A DNA stretch of 64,000 nt from Mytilus trossulus (taxonomy: Eukaryota; Mollusca; Bivalvia; Mytilida; Mytilidae). Made by a program: the position numbers and the translations under genes. Of this stretch, positions 1 to 13,300 are shown piece by piece (position 1 is the first letter of the stretch; the number at the start of each line of letters is the position of its first letter). A model generated the notes under the pieces. That model ran no database searches. It worked only from the letters and a program-made list of their open reading frames with translations, and was not told where the DNA came from. The stretch covers positions 38,060,886-38,124,885 of the forward strand of contig NC_086374.1 in the NCBI RefSeq assembly GCF_036588685.1. Direction: 5' to 3'.

Positions 1-177
1 AACAATGCACATTCAAAAAAAGGTAAAAAGGCACTCTACAAAAAAAATATTGGTATATATGAAATATAATCACATAAATAATACCCTCTAAAAGAGTGAC
101 CTCGCCTACTGAAAGAAAAATAAAAGTATTTGGTTTAACTGGTATAGAGATCATTCATTCTCGTATCTATTTAATAC

Positions 178-3100
178 CTGTTTCTTTTTAGAATCGGATG
201 ATAGAAATTTCTTCAGTAAAAAGTCTATGGCTGTTGCTCTGATGAAGTATCCCCTGGAAAATACAAAATGAGGTTTTAATCTACAATTCTGTATTCTGTA
301 TTCTGTAGTCACTTTATTCCTAATTTTAAACAAAGTGTAGCATACACCCTGTGTTTGGAATCATAAAGATCCTATAAATGTAGTTCTTACTTAGATGACC
401 CACCATCACCATTTTAAATTGCAACACACATGTTTTATTGATACAGGGGTAAAATATTACAACATGAATGTCAGCTTTATCATCTAACCATATTGGAATA
501 CCAATGACCATAAATGATTCTCCTGATTTATAAACATTATACTTATGACATCTATCTTCATGTTCCTTTATTACTTTTCCTAAATGCTAATGTAACTTTA
601 TTATCTACATTTCTAAAAAAAATAATAATTTGTAATAGGAATTTAATCAAAAAGTCAATACATTTTGTACAATGCAATAAGAATATTTTAGATAGTTTCC
701 GGCAAAACTTAGATTTTTGGAAGATGTCTTCATGATCACTTTTGCTTTTTTAAAGGTCTATACCTACTACAGGATCTAAATAAAACATGTAAAAATAAAT
801 CAATTTTGTCCTTCAAGGGTAATTACTCCTAAATGGAGTTGACTGAAGTAAACAGATGTACATCGTCATATTAATTTACATAACTGCTTTTTTTTTCTGA
901 TGACTTTTTTAGCGAACTAGTTTCTCTATATCTTTTAATGCAAATTCTGGGCCAGGTGTCGGAGCTAAAATCAGATTTTCACCTAACAAACAAACAATGT
1001 ATGGTGTAAAAACATCTTCAATAGGTAAAAGTGAATAACATGACCAACATTCTACAGCTGATGGTAATGATCATAGATTTTCTTTAGCAATACATTTAAC
1101 TAACAATTTTCTCAAAATTAGAATATAATTAGAAAAAGATTAAGATTATAAATAAAATGAGATATACATTAGTACCTGAACCATTAATCCATTATATATT
1201 TCAGAAACAAATTATAAATGTATGGTACCACAAATGCTTCAAATGCTCATTCTTAAATGGTAATAACAATTTTCTCTAATAACATAAAATTTAAAAAAAA
1301 TTAAGCTGTAGAAAATTTAACCATAAAGTAAAACTGGTTTCGTTTATGACTTTGACAAATTGAAAGATAAACACTTAACAGTGAATAATAAAAGTCTTGT
1401 CATCTGTTGCAATATCCTTTATTTGTAGATTTCGATTGAATAATTTCACAACTGTCACTTGAATACCTTTGCAACATATTGTCATCATCATAGTAAACAA
1501 ACTTATTATTATAACTTTAGCAATCAGAAAAATAATACCAATAACATTGTCCTAAATAAGATAAGCTAGAACATGTAGGATCTTTGCATTATTGAAACAT
1601 AAAAAGACAGAATAACTAAATTCTTGCTAATTGGGCTAGAAAATGCTAGTCTTAAAGACTGTAAAGCATACTGCATAAATATGAATAAAAATGTGTACCG
1701 GTACATCTATTGAAAAAGGTTTTATCTAAACATGTGGTTGCATAGATCTCCATGTTCATTTGTCATGTTAATTGTATCTGTGAGCAAAAGAGGGGAGGTG
1801 GTCTGGGGTTGGAACACCCTTTTCTAGGACGATCAATGCATTTGAATGGGGACATATGGTTGGAACCCAGCCTTTTTAAAATGGCTGGATCTGCCCTGAA
1901 AATTGTTTTCTAATATTTCAGTAATACATGTAATAAATGCGTCAAATGATTCATTCTATTAATTCTTTCAGGTGGTCATGGATGGCTACCCCATATCCTT
2001 TCATTTCTTTTCTATCATAATAAACATTTACCTGTTAATTAATGGAGACCTCTTTGCTGTCTTGGAAACAAACTCTTTCAAGAATGGATCATTGAAGTAA
2101 CCAGCCGTTGCCATGGAACACTTACTAACAATAGAACTGTCATTTGTTCCTTGAACCTGAATAATAGAATTGGTGGCATGATCATGATGATACAGGTTGT
2201 GGTCTTCTCTATCTTACGATGGTATGATACTAAACACCTAACAGGAGGGATTGTGCTTGATTTTCATTTGATAAAGACATAATCTTTTAATTAGTTTACA
2301 ATTGAGGTCTGAAGCTAGCCCGGCATGTCAGTAACTGCTAGTAGCTCTTTGCTAATCTATGTATCCTTGTCATTTTGCTTCTACTTTTCTAGCATTGGAT
2401 TCAGACATCTCTTAAACAGAGATTCACTGTGTGTATTGCTGTGTGTTTGTTCATTCTACATCGACTAGAGGTATAGCTGAGATTTGAGACCTCACAAAAC
2501 ATTTTTAACTTAGCAACATTTTTTATGTCCATGATGTCTGTCTCAAATCAGAAGCCTCTAGCATTTGTTAGTGTCTTGTATGTTTTTTTTAAAAAAAAAT
2601 AAAAATTTTGGTTCATTTGTATGTTTCTGAGTTAAGTGTGACGTCCATTTTCACTGATCAAGTACGCATCTTTATTTCGGGGCCAGCTGAAGTCCATCTT
2701 TCTCGCTTTGATGAAGACCCATTGGTGGCCTTATGTGGTTGGTCAAGTTGTTGTCTCTTTACCATGTTAACACATTCCCTGTTTCCATTCTTAATTTTAT
2801 GGAAATAGTATAATTTTGCATACAGAATATTTATGATACCTTTGAATAAAATTATTATAGATCTACATGAATGCCCCATACTGCATATTAAATCATTTGT
2901 ATTCTATCAGGTTGGCTACAACACACCTCCCCATATAATTTAATCCTTCAATTTAGTGATCATTTGATAAATGCAAAAACAAAATGTTCTTACATTTTAC
3001 CTGACTTTTTTTAAAACTTAAAATGGGATACAATCATAAAAAATGCAGCAACTTTTCAAATAGATAAGTAGCCTATACCTGGTTCACTGAAAAGTAAACA

Positions 3101-4142
3101 GTGGATGACAAACGTGTTTAAGGTAATTACTTAAAAAAAAATTAGAGTTTCATGTATGGTTCTTAGAAAGAAGAAGTTATTTCATTTTAAGCATTTAATT
3201 TCAAATGATTACTTAAATGTTAAAATAGATATAAATATTTTACTTTAAATAAATTACACATTTTGGTATAAAAATCTTTAATTGACTTAATACTTTTTAA
3301 GTTTTATCAAAATAATTCTGTAACTACTAAATAATACAGTCTACTATGAATAGAGCTTCTCTTACTCAGAAATATCAATATAATTAGTAGAATTTTCGTC
3401 CAACGGGATCGCCGTTTTTTATTTCACGTTCCACATGTTTTTACTTCTTTTTTTACGTTCAGTCGTGCAAGACGGGTGCCTCGTTCAACATGTTCTGCTA
3501 ATTTAATTTTACGTGCATCGTGATTTTAAAAGTGTTATTTTGCGTGCTCAGTATTTTTCAAATAAAATTCAAACACTTTGCAGGGATCATCTCAATTTTT
3601 TTTAAAATCTGTATTATAAATGTGTATACTAAATCGGGAATATCAAGTAAAACAAAGAGTTGATATATACAAGAAGGCAGTGATTCAGTCACAAAAAGGT
3701 TGACATAATAGTATTCATTTTTCGTGCAACGTTCATTACAGAAATTATTTCACGTTCAACGTGAAATTATGTCTTACTTCATGTTTTTGTTCGTGCAAGC
3801 ACCCCCCCCCCCCCCTCATATAATCAAGATAAAAATTTATAAATATTTAAAAAAATATTATCGACCTTTTTTCTCTTTTTTAAATATTTTTTTTAAATTG
3901 AGGCCGAATCGACTTTCAACCATGGGCCGAACTGTCGAATCGACATGAAGATTTTTTTCAGAAATAAATTTCTGACGATGATGTGTATCAAATTATACAT
4001 AAAGGCTACAGCCGTACAGGAACAGAACACAAGTTAAGTGTACAGTGTAGAGAAGGGAAGTTGTTGTTTAAAACGGAGCATAATTATTTACCGCTGTTTC
4101 CCTTCTACTTTTACCACTTTTGAATTTCTTCTGTTGTTCCAT
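178..4142 (-). CDS. LCMT2: LCMT2/TYW4-like tRNA wybutosine-synthesizing methyltransferase, N-terminal part
   Basis: Three coding exons on the minus strand: 4092-4142 (start ATG at 4142), 2032-2156 and 178-253, all with GT/AG borders and matching phases. They encode 84 residues; the rest lies beyond the left edge. Recognised by the family N-terminus: a basic start (MEQQKKFKSGKSRRETA), then VQGTNDSSIVSK, a GYFNDPFLKEFV stretch, and RSPLINR joined across the splice to GYFIRATAID, the conserved beginning of the S-adenosylmethionine-dependent leucine carboxyl methyltransferase fold. In the family, LCMT2/TYW4 acts late in wybutosine formation on phenylalanine tRNA. The VQ.TNDSS start is closer to LCMT2 than to LCMT1 as I remember them. 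The S-adenosylmethionine-binding motifs and any Kelch repeats are outside the window, so completeness is unknown. It is divergent from MINDY-3. Confidence 0.87.
909..1057 (-). other. Exon-like open segment of unknown origin inside LCMT2 intron 2
   Basis: On the minus strand, a splice-acceptor-like site (intron AG at 984-983 after a T-rich run, or a weaker one ending at 1058) is followed by an open stretch to a TAA at 909-911. From 982 it reads GENLILAPTPGPEFALKDIE plus KLVR and stop; from 1057 it is longer. The composition looks like real protein, with a TTTATT (reverse AATAAA) at about 567-572 downstream. I do not recognise the family. It could be an alternative last exon of LCMT2, a fragment of another gene, or chance. 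Confidence 0.3.
2205..2815 (+). repeat. 3' part of a dispersed retroelement (same family as 57360-57955)
   Basis: This segment aligns by eye with 57360-57955: the shared order is a 'ggtatgatactaaac' start, 'aactgctagtag', 'ggggccagctgaag', and a terminal 'ttgttgtct...cattcttaatttt' block. Shorter pieces of the same tail occur at 18690-18840 and 24960-25080. No reading frame survives in this copy. It sits in LCMT2 intron 1, about 50 bases upstream of exon 2. Confidence 0.6.
3745..3815. repeat. CACGTT palindrome followed by a 14-base poly-C tract
   Basis: A near-perfect palindrome (TTTCACGTT-C-AACGTGAAA) lies about 50 bases before a run of 14 Cs at 3802-3815. Related CACGTTC words occur at 3420-3490, and a similar run of Cs after 'gcgcgttgca' occurs near 23000. 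This is probably the edge of a dispersed repeat family; no coding content is seen. Confidence 0.4.
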
Positions 4143-4378
4143 CGTGGCCTATACACAAATCAGGCTATTCAGACCATTCGTTACTTTCCCTTTGCGGAAG
4201 AAAAATAAAGAGAACACCGAAAGTAGACATCCCAAAAGCGCTTAAAATTAAGTCATTTTACAATAGCTCTGAAGTAAAGCATCAAAGTGACGTTGATGTC
4301 AACAATATGGATGCCAAATTTTCAGCATAATTTTTGACAGATTTATTTTCATGAAAGTCTCAAACATTAGTGATTATC
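4143..4378. promoter_or_regulatory. Shared divergent promoter of LCMT2 and MINDY3, with uORFs
   Basis: Only 236 bases separate the start codons of the two divergent genes, so both transcription starts and 5' leaders should lie here or just inside the genes. No TATA box is evident. A CRE-like TGACGT at 4288-4293 is followed closely by TGTCA. On the MINDY3 side there is a 7-codon upstream ORF (4307-4330) and an ATG at 4351 in another frame that overlaps the main start. Transcription start sites cannot be located from sequence alone. Confidence 0.6.
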
Positions 4379-7300
4379 ATGGCTACCACATCAGGAAAAC
4401 TCGACGAAGACACGTTGATGACATTAAAAAACATTATATGGGGAACAGATATCAAAGATGAAGTGTTTAAAAGATGGACACAGGGTATTTATGTTCAGAG
4501 TGTGTCAAAACAAAAACAAAAGTGAAACTAGGTTTAGACGTTCGAATGTAATTCAAGTACTGACTCTTTGCATTTTTTATTCACTATATTGATATGGGAT
4601 ATCGTGTAACTGATGACTTACACAATAAATTATATAGCAGTACAATTTCTTCTGGTCACTTTTCACAATTGGGACTCTCTTAGACTTAGTCCAAATAATT
4701 ACTCTTTAATCTCTCTTACCCCAAATAATTACATGTATGACGTCTTGCAAGATGTCATAATTATGTTGAGTAAGACCCCCTATGATGCCTTATGGCCTTA
4801 AATCATGCATGAGTCTCTGGACTCGCCTTCAAAAGTGCTTTGTGAAAACCCAGCAGGTCCATATGATTTCACTGTATCCTCAAAAATATTTAGCTGGACC
4901 TGGACACTGGAACAGGTCCTGTCAGAAAAACCCAAACTGACCTATCCATGTAATAACAGGCATATATTTTTTTTAAAACATTTATGTACAAGATATATTG
5001 ACATGCTTTACAAATATTGTTTTAAAGGAGATTGTTTTTATTTTTGTTCATCAATGTAACGTAATATTACTGAAAAATTCTATCTTTTAAATTGTATATA
5101 CATGTACACCAAGTTGTTTTTCTTGCAGCTTTTGAAAAGGGCAGGTTAATCTCTTCTCAGAGGGCAAAAAACACATACATATATTATAGTCAAAGATATG
5201 ACTGAGTGCAGAAGATACAAAAATGTAGATATTTCTAGCTGTTTTCATGGTTTTTTTTTACACAATCAGAGTTAAAATGAAGAATTACAACATTCAAATG
5301 CCAGGTAAACAGCATTTGAATAACTAATTTGGCTATTAAACATAAGCCACTACAGATGAATAGCAATTTCATTTATGCAGAAATGAAATTTCAAGTTTTA
5401 CGGTTGAGCATATATGTGACGTGAAGGAAAAGCACAGATTATATATAATATATTTACATTTCTTTTCATTTACTCTAGTTTATTTTCAGGATTTGTATTT
5501 AGTGAAGATGAACCAACAGCATTGGTACAATTCGATGGAGGTCCATGTGCAGTTATTGCACCTGTTCAAGGTTACATAATAAGACAAGCTCTGTTTACTG
5601 AGAATCCTGTCGATAATTTATCTACATTAACAGGTAAGCAAAATTTATACCTTTGTAAGAATTAAGAAAATAAATAAAAGTTTCATGTAGACAAATAAGT
5701 AGATATAAAATTAAAGGATGAGGTATGTTGAGTGCCAATGAGACAATTGCAACTCTCCATTCAAGTCACAATTTATAAAAGTAAACCATTATACCACCAA
5801 AGTATGGTCTTCAACGCAGAGCTTTGGCTCACACTGAACAGCAAGCTAAAAAGGACCCCCAAAAATTACTAGTGTAAAAGCATTCAAAAGCCATGAATTT
5901 ACGGAGTGTTTTAAGAAATAGATTTAGATATAAACTTGAATTCACAGTTACATGTAACATGGTTAAAGCCCAAGTCAGCAAGCAAAAAATCCTTTGACTA
6001 CTATGATGAGCTTTTTATAATCTGAAAATACTATGAATAGAGCAAAAATATAAGATTTCTTTTAAATAAACATTCACATGATCAAGAGAGAAACGTTAAC
6101 ATGCCCTTCATTTTAGAATTTTTCATCATTGGCTGTAAGTCCTAGCTGGAAACTAAAAGTTGAATCGCACATGTTTAATCCATCTTCATTCTTTATTTGT
6201 CTGTCCCAAACCAAGAGAGCCTGTAGTTCAGTGCAAGTTGTTGTCATATTTGGTTTTGTAGGCAGGCCGAGTTGATAATTCTAAAAATTAATGTTGCTTT
6301 AATACAGCAATCGCTCTTTCATACATCATATATATATAACGTAATAAACGTTACCAACAGCAGTGTCGTCAAGGGCATTGTTAAAACGCCGCCTGAAGAT
6401 TACCAGAAGGCATGAAAGCGCTAGTGACAATATTTTAATGAACTGTTGTTATTTGATGTGAAATATAGTTTGCGAATTTAAAAATTTTATTATATATATA
6501 TGTTGTTTTCATGCAAAATGAAAGGAAATGATTTTTTTCAGCCTGTATAAGATCAACGTTTGAATGAATTTCAGACCTACAATGTATAATGAGTATTGTA
6601 AAAAAAAGGCCCTATTTCTTAAAAATAGTTTGTATGAAATAAATACTGAATAATACATGACACTCACTGAAGATAAAGTAGAGGTTCTTCATCCAAAATT
6701 ACTTTACTAAAATTCAGGGCAAATGTCAAACTACAAATCAAATGTCCATCTTTTTACAGAGGAAAAGGCTAATGAACTGTTAGGATCAGCCCTAGTAGAA
6801 ATCATGTTGGAAGTTTCATCTAAATCTGGTGTCTTTTCCGTAATCTACTTAGAGGATGATAAAAATGACGACGATACAAATAAAGATGAAAGTTGTAGTA
6901 CATCAAAGGAAAACAGTGAGACGAAAAACGGCGAAAGTTGTGCCAAACGTCCTAAATTAGATGCAGACTTATTCCATACTAGAATAAGGTAATTTAAATT
7001 AAAATTTGAATAAATAATATGTACTTGTAATTATACAGAATCAAAATGTGTTATGGTACATGTAAGAGGTATGCTAATGGACTGTTGTTGATCTTTTATA
7101 ACTATAAAAAAAAACTTCTTTTCATTGAATGTTTAATATTATTGAGAACTCAATGTTTACTAAACAAAAGAGTTCCATTCTGCAATAAGATTGTATGAGC
7201 TAGGTTTATTTATGCATATATAATAGCCAAGAATCATTGTTTTATTATAAAATATGAAATCAGCCATCTTAAAACCCTTTCCTCCATAGTGACACCTTTT

Positions 7301-10300
7301 GACGCCACCCCCTTTACTCCATAATGACGCCGTTTGACGCCTGTGTAGTACCTCAGTTGAAACACTTTGACTACAAAGTGTCTGGAGTAGACTAAATAAA
7401 ATTTGTATCCAATATGAAAAGGAATATCATAAGAATATCTGACTTAAATTTATTTGATGAAATATTTGTTTTTCACAATGCATTGATACTTTAAAGCATA
7501 TTATCAGAATTTTATTGAAAAATCCTATGCGAATCAAGTATGCAAAAAAAAAATTCAATGGAGGAAAGGGTTAATCTGAATTTCCCCCTTTTTGTTTGAC
7601 CAGTATATTTGAGTGATGAGTCAACAGTAGTGTTAAAACTTTGACTTTTTTTTTTATAATTGTGGACTAACCATGGTCAAAATTAAGAGTCCAGTCACAA
7701 GAGTCACTGGACTCTTCTGAAAGAAATCTGGTACCTTATACTTTTCCTTTAAGTCCAAATTGAAAAAGAAATAGCTACAACATTTCTACAAGGTTGTCTA
7801 GTTAGCTGACTCATATACCTTTGGTCAGACAAGCAAATAAGGTCAGTAAAAGTAGACAAAAATTCAGCAGAAAACCACATAGATAAAATCAACTTTCTTT
7901 GAAATATTATAAAATTGAGAAAGGAAATGGTGAATGTGTCAAAGCGACAACAACCCAACCATAGAGCAGACAACAGTCTATTTACCTTTGATGAACTATT
8001 GGTACCAGTCTATGTGATGTGACTTATGTTAGATATTCTTTTTTATTTCATGAATGTTGAGCAATACATTTTAATATTGTGATTGAATTAATCTATGGAA
8101 ACATCTTGACTTTCTTGTTATATATACATGTCTCTATATGTTTTGATTATGTTCCCAGTTGTACTATCTTCTTTCTAAAGTTGTGAACATTACGCTAAGA
8201 TTATTTGTACATTTTAGTTTTGTAGAAAACATTTAATATTATGTAAGTTTTATTTTACAGATGCACCAAATGTGAGAATGAAGATGATTTGAGAACTTAT
8301 GTTAAGTCCAAGCTATCAATGTTTCAGGAGACCTTTGGGGTTGTGCTGTATTTATATTCCATAATATTAACTAAGGTGTGTCTCTTACATATACTAGTAT
8401 TCTGATATTTATATTCCATTTTGTTATTCAGGTTTTTAAGAAATTTTCTCTTTCCGCTAAAACTTGTTCAGTGGCCTATTATAGCTGACTATGTAGTATG
8501 GGTTTTGCTCATTGTTGAAGGCTTTACATGTAACCTATAGTTGTCAATTATTGTGTCATTTGGTTTCTTGTGGAGAGTTGTTTCATTGGCCATCATACCG
8601 CATCTTCTTCTTTTTTATAAAAGTATGTTCTTTGTTAGTACTAAACATGTATCACACATGTTCCTGACTTTTCCTGTTTAAATATGGTGTATTGATTGTG
8701 AGATGAATGAATTGGTCGAAATCTTTATGAAAAACTGCCCTTGTTGAAACCAAGATTTGTCCTTACACAAACATCCTGAAATAATGATTCATTCAGATTA
8801 CTCACTTTGCTTTCAAGGAAGTTTTCTGTAAAAAAATTTGTTTGAATACTTAAAATTTCAAGGAGTTATCTCTCATATATTTCATTTCTTGTGAAAATAG
8901 TGTTTGATTGTATATAGCTTTGGTATTTGAATTGATTTGAGTGGTATCTTTACATCTTTACGAAATATTTTTCACATCAAATTTCCAATATAGATGTAAT
9001 ATGTCCAGATTGACATAAAAAAAATTTGGTGTTCACTGTTGGCATTTTTAGTTGAATCATTATGATTAGAAGTATTTTCAAAGAAACAGTCATATAGTGT
9101 TGTGATTTCTATACAAACTGTTGATTGAATTCAGTCTTCACAGTGTACTGCTAAATCAACAGGCCCAGAACTCAATTTTTGAAATTTTTTAGTTAGATTC
9201 TGTTGGCCTGTAGATATGATTTTAACAGGCCCGAGAGCAATTTACAAGCTTGGGCTGCCGTTCAGTGTGAAGACTGGAATTAAAGCACAAGTACATTTTT
9301 TCAGGGCATAGAACAAATAAAGAATGAAGTAGAAGATCCAGGGGAACAGTTTATAGACAATATACATGGTCATGGCGGGTAAGGTTACACATATACAAAA
9401 GTTTATAGACAATATACATGCAGGCCATAATCTTGCTGGCAAATGACGATTAAGTCGCCAAAGAATTTTGAAAATTGCTAAATCTTGCTGGCTAACTGAC
9501 TCCATAGCAATGTTTCTTGATTTACAAGTCTCACAGGTAAATAAAAATGGCAACTGACAAGGGAAATCAAGATTTTAAAAACGATCGAGGATTATCGGTG
9601 ATCAAATGAAAAAAATACAACAGCGACTTTATTCATCCACACATTTAACTGAGCGTCTGATTACAATGATTTTCTTCTGAGGACATTGCATAATCACTTA
9701 GCTGATTTTTTTTACTTGTACATGTATTTATAACGAGTTGATCAGTTTTACTATTCGGTAGGTTAAGGTAGGAATCACAACAAAAGTGTATAAATATTAG
9801 ATAATATACATGGTCATGCCAGGTTAAGACACACAATTACACAATTATTTGAACAGTTAATAGACAATCTACAGGTCATGCCCGTGGGTACAGTAAAACA
9901 AATTTTATTGAATGTAAGGATATTTGATACTATTTCTTTTGTTTCTATAATTTGATGATGTGTTATAGTTGATAGTTCAGTTGGTAATCTGTGAAAAGAG
10001 AAAAAAACAACATTGCAATTAAAAATAGTGATTCTCTGACAATACCATGAATTCTTTTTATTATACAGCCAAAGTCTGATTAACTTATTGCTGAGTGGTA
10101 AAGCTGTAACCAATGTATGGGATAATGATAAAGACATCTCAGGTTTAAGTAAGTAACATTGTACATGTGTCAGGAAGTGAAACGGTAATGTGAATTGATT
10201 GATTGATTTAAACTCAGATAAAGTAACCTTTATGATAGAAAGTGTTGTGAATTCACCTATTTAATAATGTTACAGGGAAACAAGTCTGGTGACCCATTTT

Positions 10301-13300
10301 CTTTCTTTTTCTCATCTGAAAGCATATTATTTGACCTATCTCCTCAGATTTTATCTTGAAATTCTATGGAATAGTTTTCATTTTATCACTCACAATTGGG
10401 TTTTCCATGAATAATCTATACAAAACTTGACAATTTTGTACAACCTGTAGCATGCAAAAGCCTTGTAAACCCAAGTTTTTGTTATATTTTGAAAACAGCA
10501 TGACATGAACTCCATACACCTTATCGCTAATCTTGGCTGACCCTACAGCTTGAACTTTTGACGCAAACAACAATCACTTTTCCATTGTGGCATCAGGTTT
10601 TTGTTTTATGCCGTCAAAATATTACGGGAACCTGTGTGATATCCATTAATGTCAGACAAATAGCGATAAGGTGTTTTCTGACAAATTGGTAAACAAATTC
10701 TATGGATATTTATTTAGACCCCCCTATCTACCTTAATTTTTTATACAAATTAAATACAAGAAATGATTACTAAGGTACAGGGATACCAATAAATACATAA
10801 AACAATATAATAGATTAATAATATAGGTGAATAAAAGAGATTTTGGTTAAAAATTATTGAGACTATCACCTAACAACACTGTAAACACAGAAAGCCATAA
10901 TTCATCATACTGTGTTCAACTATATACAGGTTTCTACACAGCATGTGAAGGTTTAAATCTTTTGTTTCAGAATTACGTGGCATTCCAAGGCAGTCTACTA
11001 TAGGATTTTTAACATTAATGGAATATATGCGTTATTGTGAGGTTTGTAAATTGTATAAACATCATCATTACATATACATTTGTTCTACCTCATGTATTTT
11101 AGAAGACAGCAGTCATTAACAAACAAAAATCAATCGAGGGCAATCCGTTTTACTATTACAATTCATTTCTAGTTTAAGTGTTGATTAGAAAAACCTACCA
11201 AACAATTCATACAACTCAAATATAATTTAGATATAAAAAAAAATGTAGCGATACAAAATGTTTCAGTTGGTCACGAGACACTAGCCTTGTAGAACCATTT
11301 ACAGTATTCTTTCTTAGTAATCAAACTTCAGAGTTAATGAATATAAAAAATCAAGATTTCATTGTAGTCATTTAACAATAAGCACACTTCTATATGCAAA
11401 TTCAGTTTTGTGTCTTTGGGTTGCTGTCTCATTGACATAACCTTTATACTTTAGGAATGACTAATATTTTTTCAGTCTATGAAGAAATAACATTAAAAAG
11501 GAGTAGGTCCGATGAGGGCTCGTTTTAGCCTCAAATTTCAAGTTCATCTGACGAAAGATTTTGGACACTTTTTAAACACTTATATGTCTATTCCAATTGA
11601 TTCAATTATTTTTTGTGAAAGATTTTAACTGATTCACTCATAAAAAATGCTCCGATTCTAGGTTAGATATGAAATATCTATTAAATATGCCAAAAACTGT
11701 AAGTTTTCAGATGGTTTTTGTCAAAAATGAAAGTGGCCGCATCCATGTTCATCCTCGACCTTTATATATGTTATGTATTATCATAAAACACAATTTATAT
11801 TTCAATATCAAGAATGAACACAAATGCGGCCACTTTCATAGAAGACAGAAACCGTCTTAAATTTTAACTAAAATGCTGAAATTGTGTCGATTTCAGTAAT
11901 TAAGCACGACTTAATGATGTAAGTACCTGATTAAAGTGCATTGTAATGCCAAAAACAGCCCATATTTATGTAGCTGAGGCATTATACTTTCCCAAAAATA
12001 ACTAAAAGTTTACATTTAAACAATTTTGTAAAACTGCTATATTTCAGGGCCAAAAAGGGGTCTTACTGAACCTACTCTCTTGGTGCACACTGAATAACGT
12101 GTGTAGAGGGTTATTAAACAGTGTGCACCACATTTTTTATGTTATGTCGAATAGACAGAACAAATATTACATTTTGTACAGTCATTTCTTATAATTTATT
12201 GTAAATTCCATTTTAGACCTTGGAAAACCATGAAAAAACGTTGATGACGTCACGGTCACATGACTAAATTATGTCTATGGGCTGATTACAAAATAACGCT
12301 AGCCAATCAGAAGATGTGTTACATCCAAAATTAAATTATTATGAGATTAACTGAAAAAATATACATTATTTTTTATTTTGATGGATGGGAGTAATAATAA
12401 TATCTTATAGTAAAATGTAAAATTTGATGCAACATATATTCAGAAATCATGAAATTAGTAAAGTTAACCCCTTTAAAAAGAGAACACCATGCAATATTTC
12501 ATAATTTTGATAACAACACAATATATATAATTAAAGACAAATGATTCCATTGCTGTTCACAGATTAACTTAAAATAATGTGTGTGCTTGTGGTTACTTGA
12601 TGGAACAGCTAAGTTAACAGAACAATATCATAATAACTGTCAGTAAACTGAACAACAGCAAGATTACTTTCAGTAAAATTAACAATATCATGATAACTGC
12701 CAGTAAACAGAACAACACCATAATTACTGTCAGTAAACTGAACAACAACATGATTGCTGTCAGTAAAATGAACAACAGCATGATTACTGTCAGTTAACTG
12801 AACTACAAAATGATAACTTTCAGTTTTTTTAAATGTTGGACTCAATTGCTGAGAATGTGAACCTATGAGCATCATGTTCTTAAATATGTATACAACTTTT
12901 GTAGGTTGGTTGGTACTTAAAGAATCCAAGATTTCCTATTTGGACGCTAGGGAGTGAAACACATCTTACTGTATTGTTTTCTAAAGTAAGTATTCACCTT
13001 CAACATTGTTGAGGAAGAATTTTCTAAGGAGAGTTTGGATGGTAGTAAATAAAACACATCTAACTGTATTGTTTTCCAAAAGTTATTACATAAAAATTCT
13101 GTTAAAGAACTCTCTAAGGAGCATTATTTCTAGGCTTATTTTTATTTTTCTCAAGCCAATATAGATGAATAAAAGTTTTAGTATATCACTTGCAAATATA
13201 ATGAGACTCTAATTTAAAACCGGATGTTTACTTGAACTTTGAAGCATTATGTTTTCTGGTCTGTGCAACCATTCGTTCCTCCCTCTGTTCATTCGTTCTT

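Noticed and set aside
12609..12929. 106-codon open frame on the minus strand
   Set aside because: It is the translation of a 30-base minisatellite whose period is a multiple of three; it has no family resemblance.
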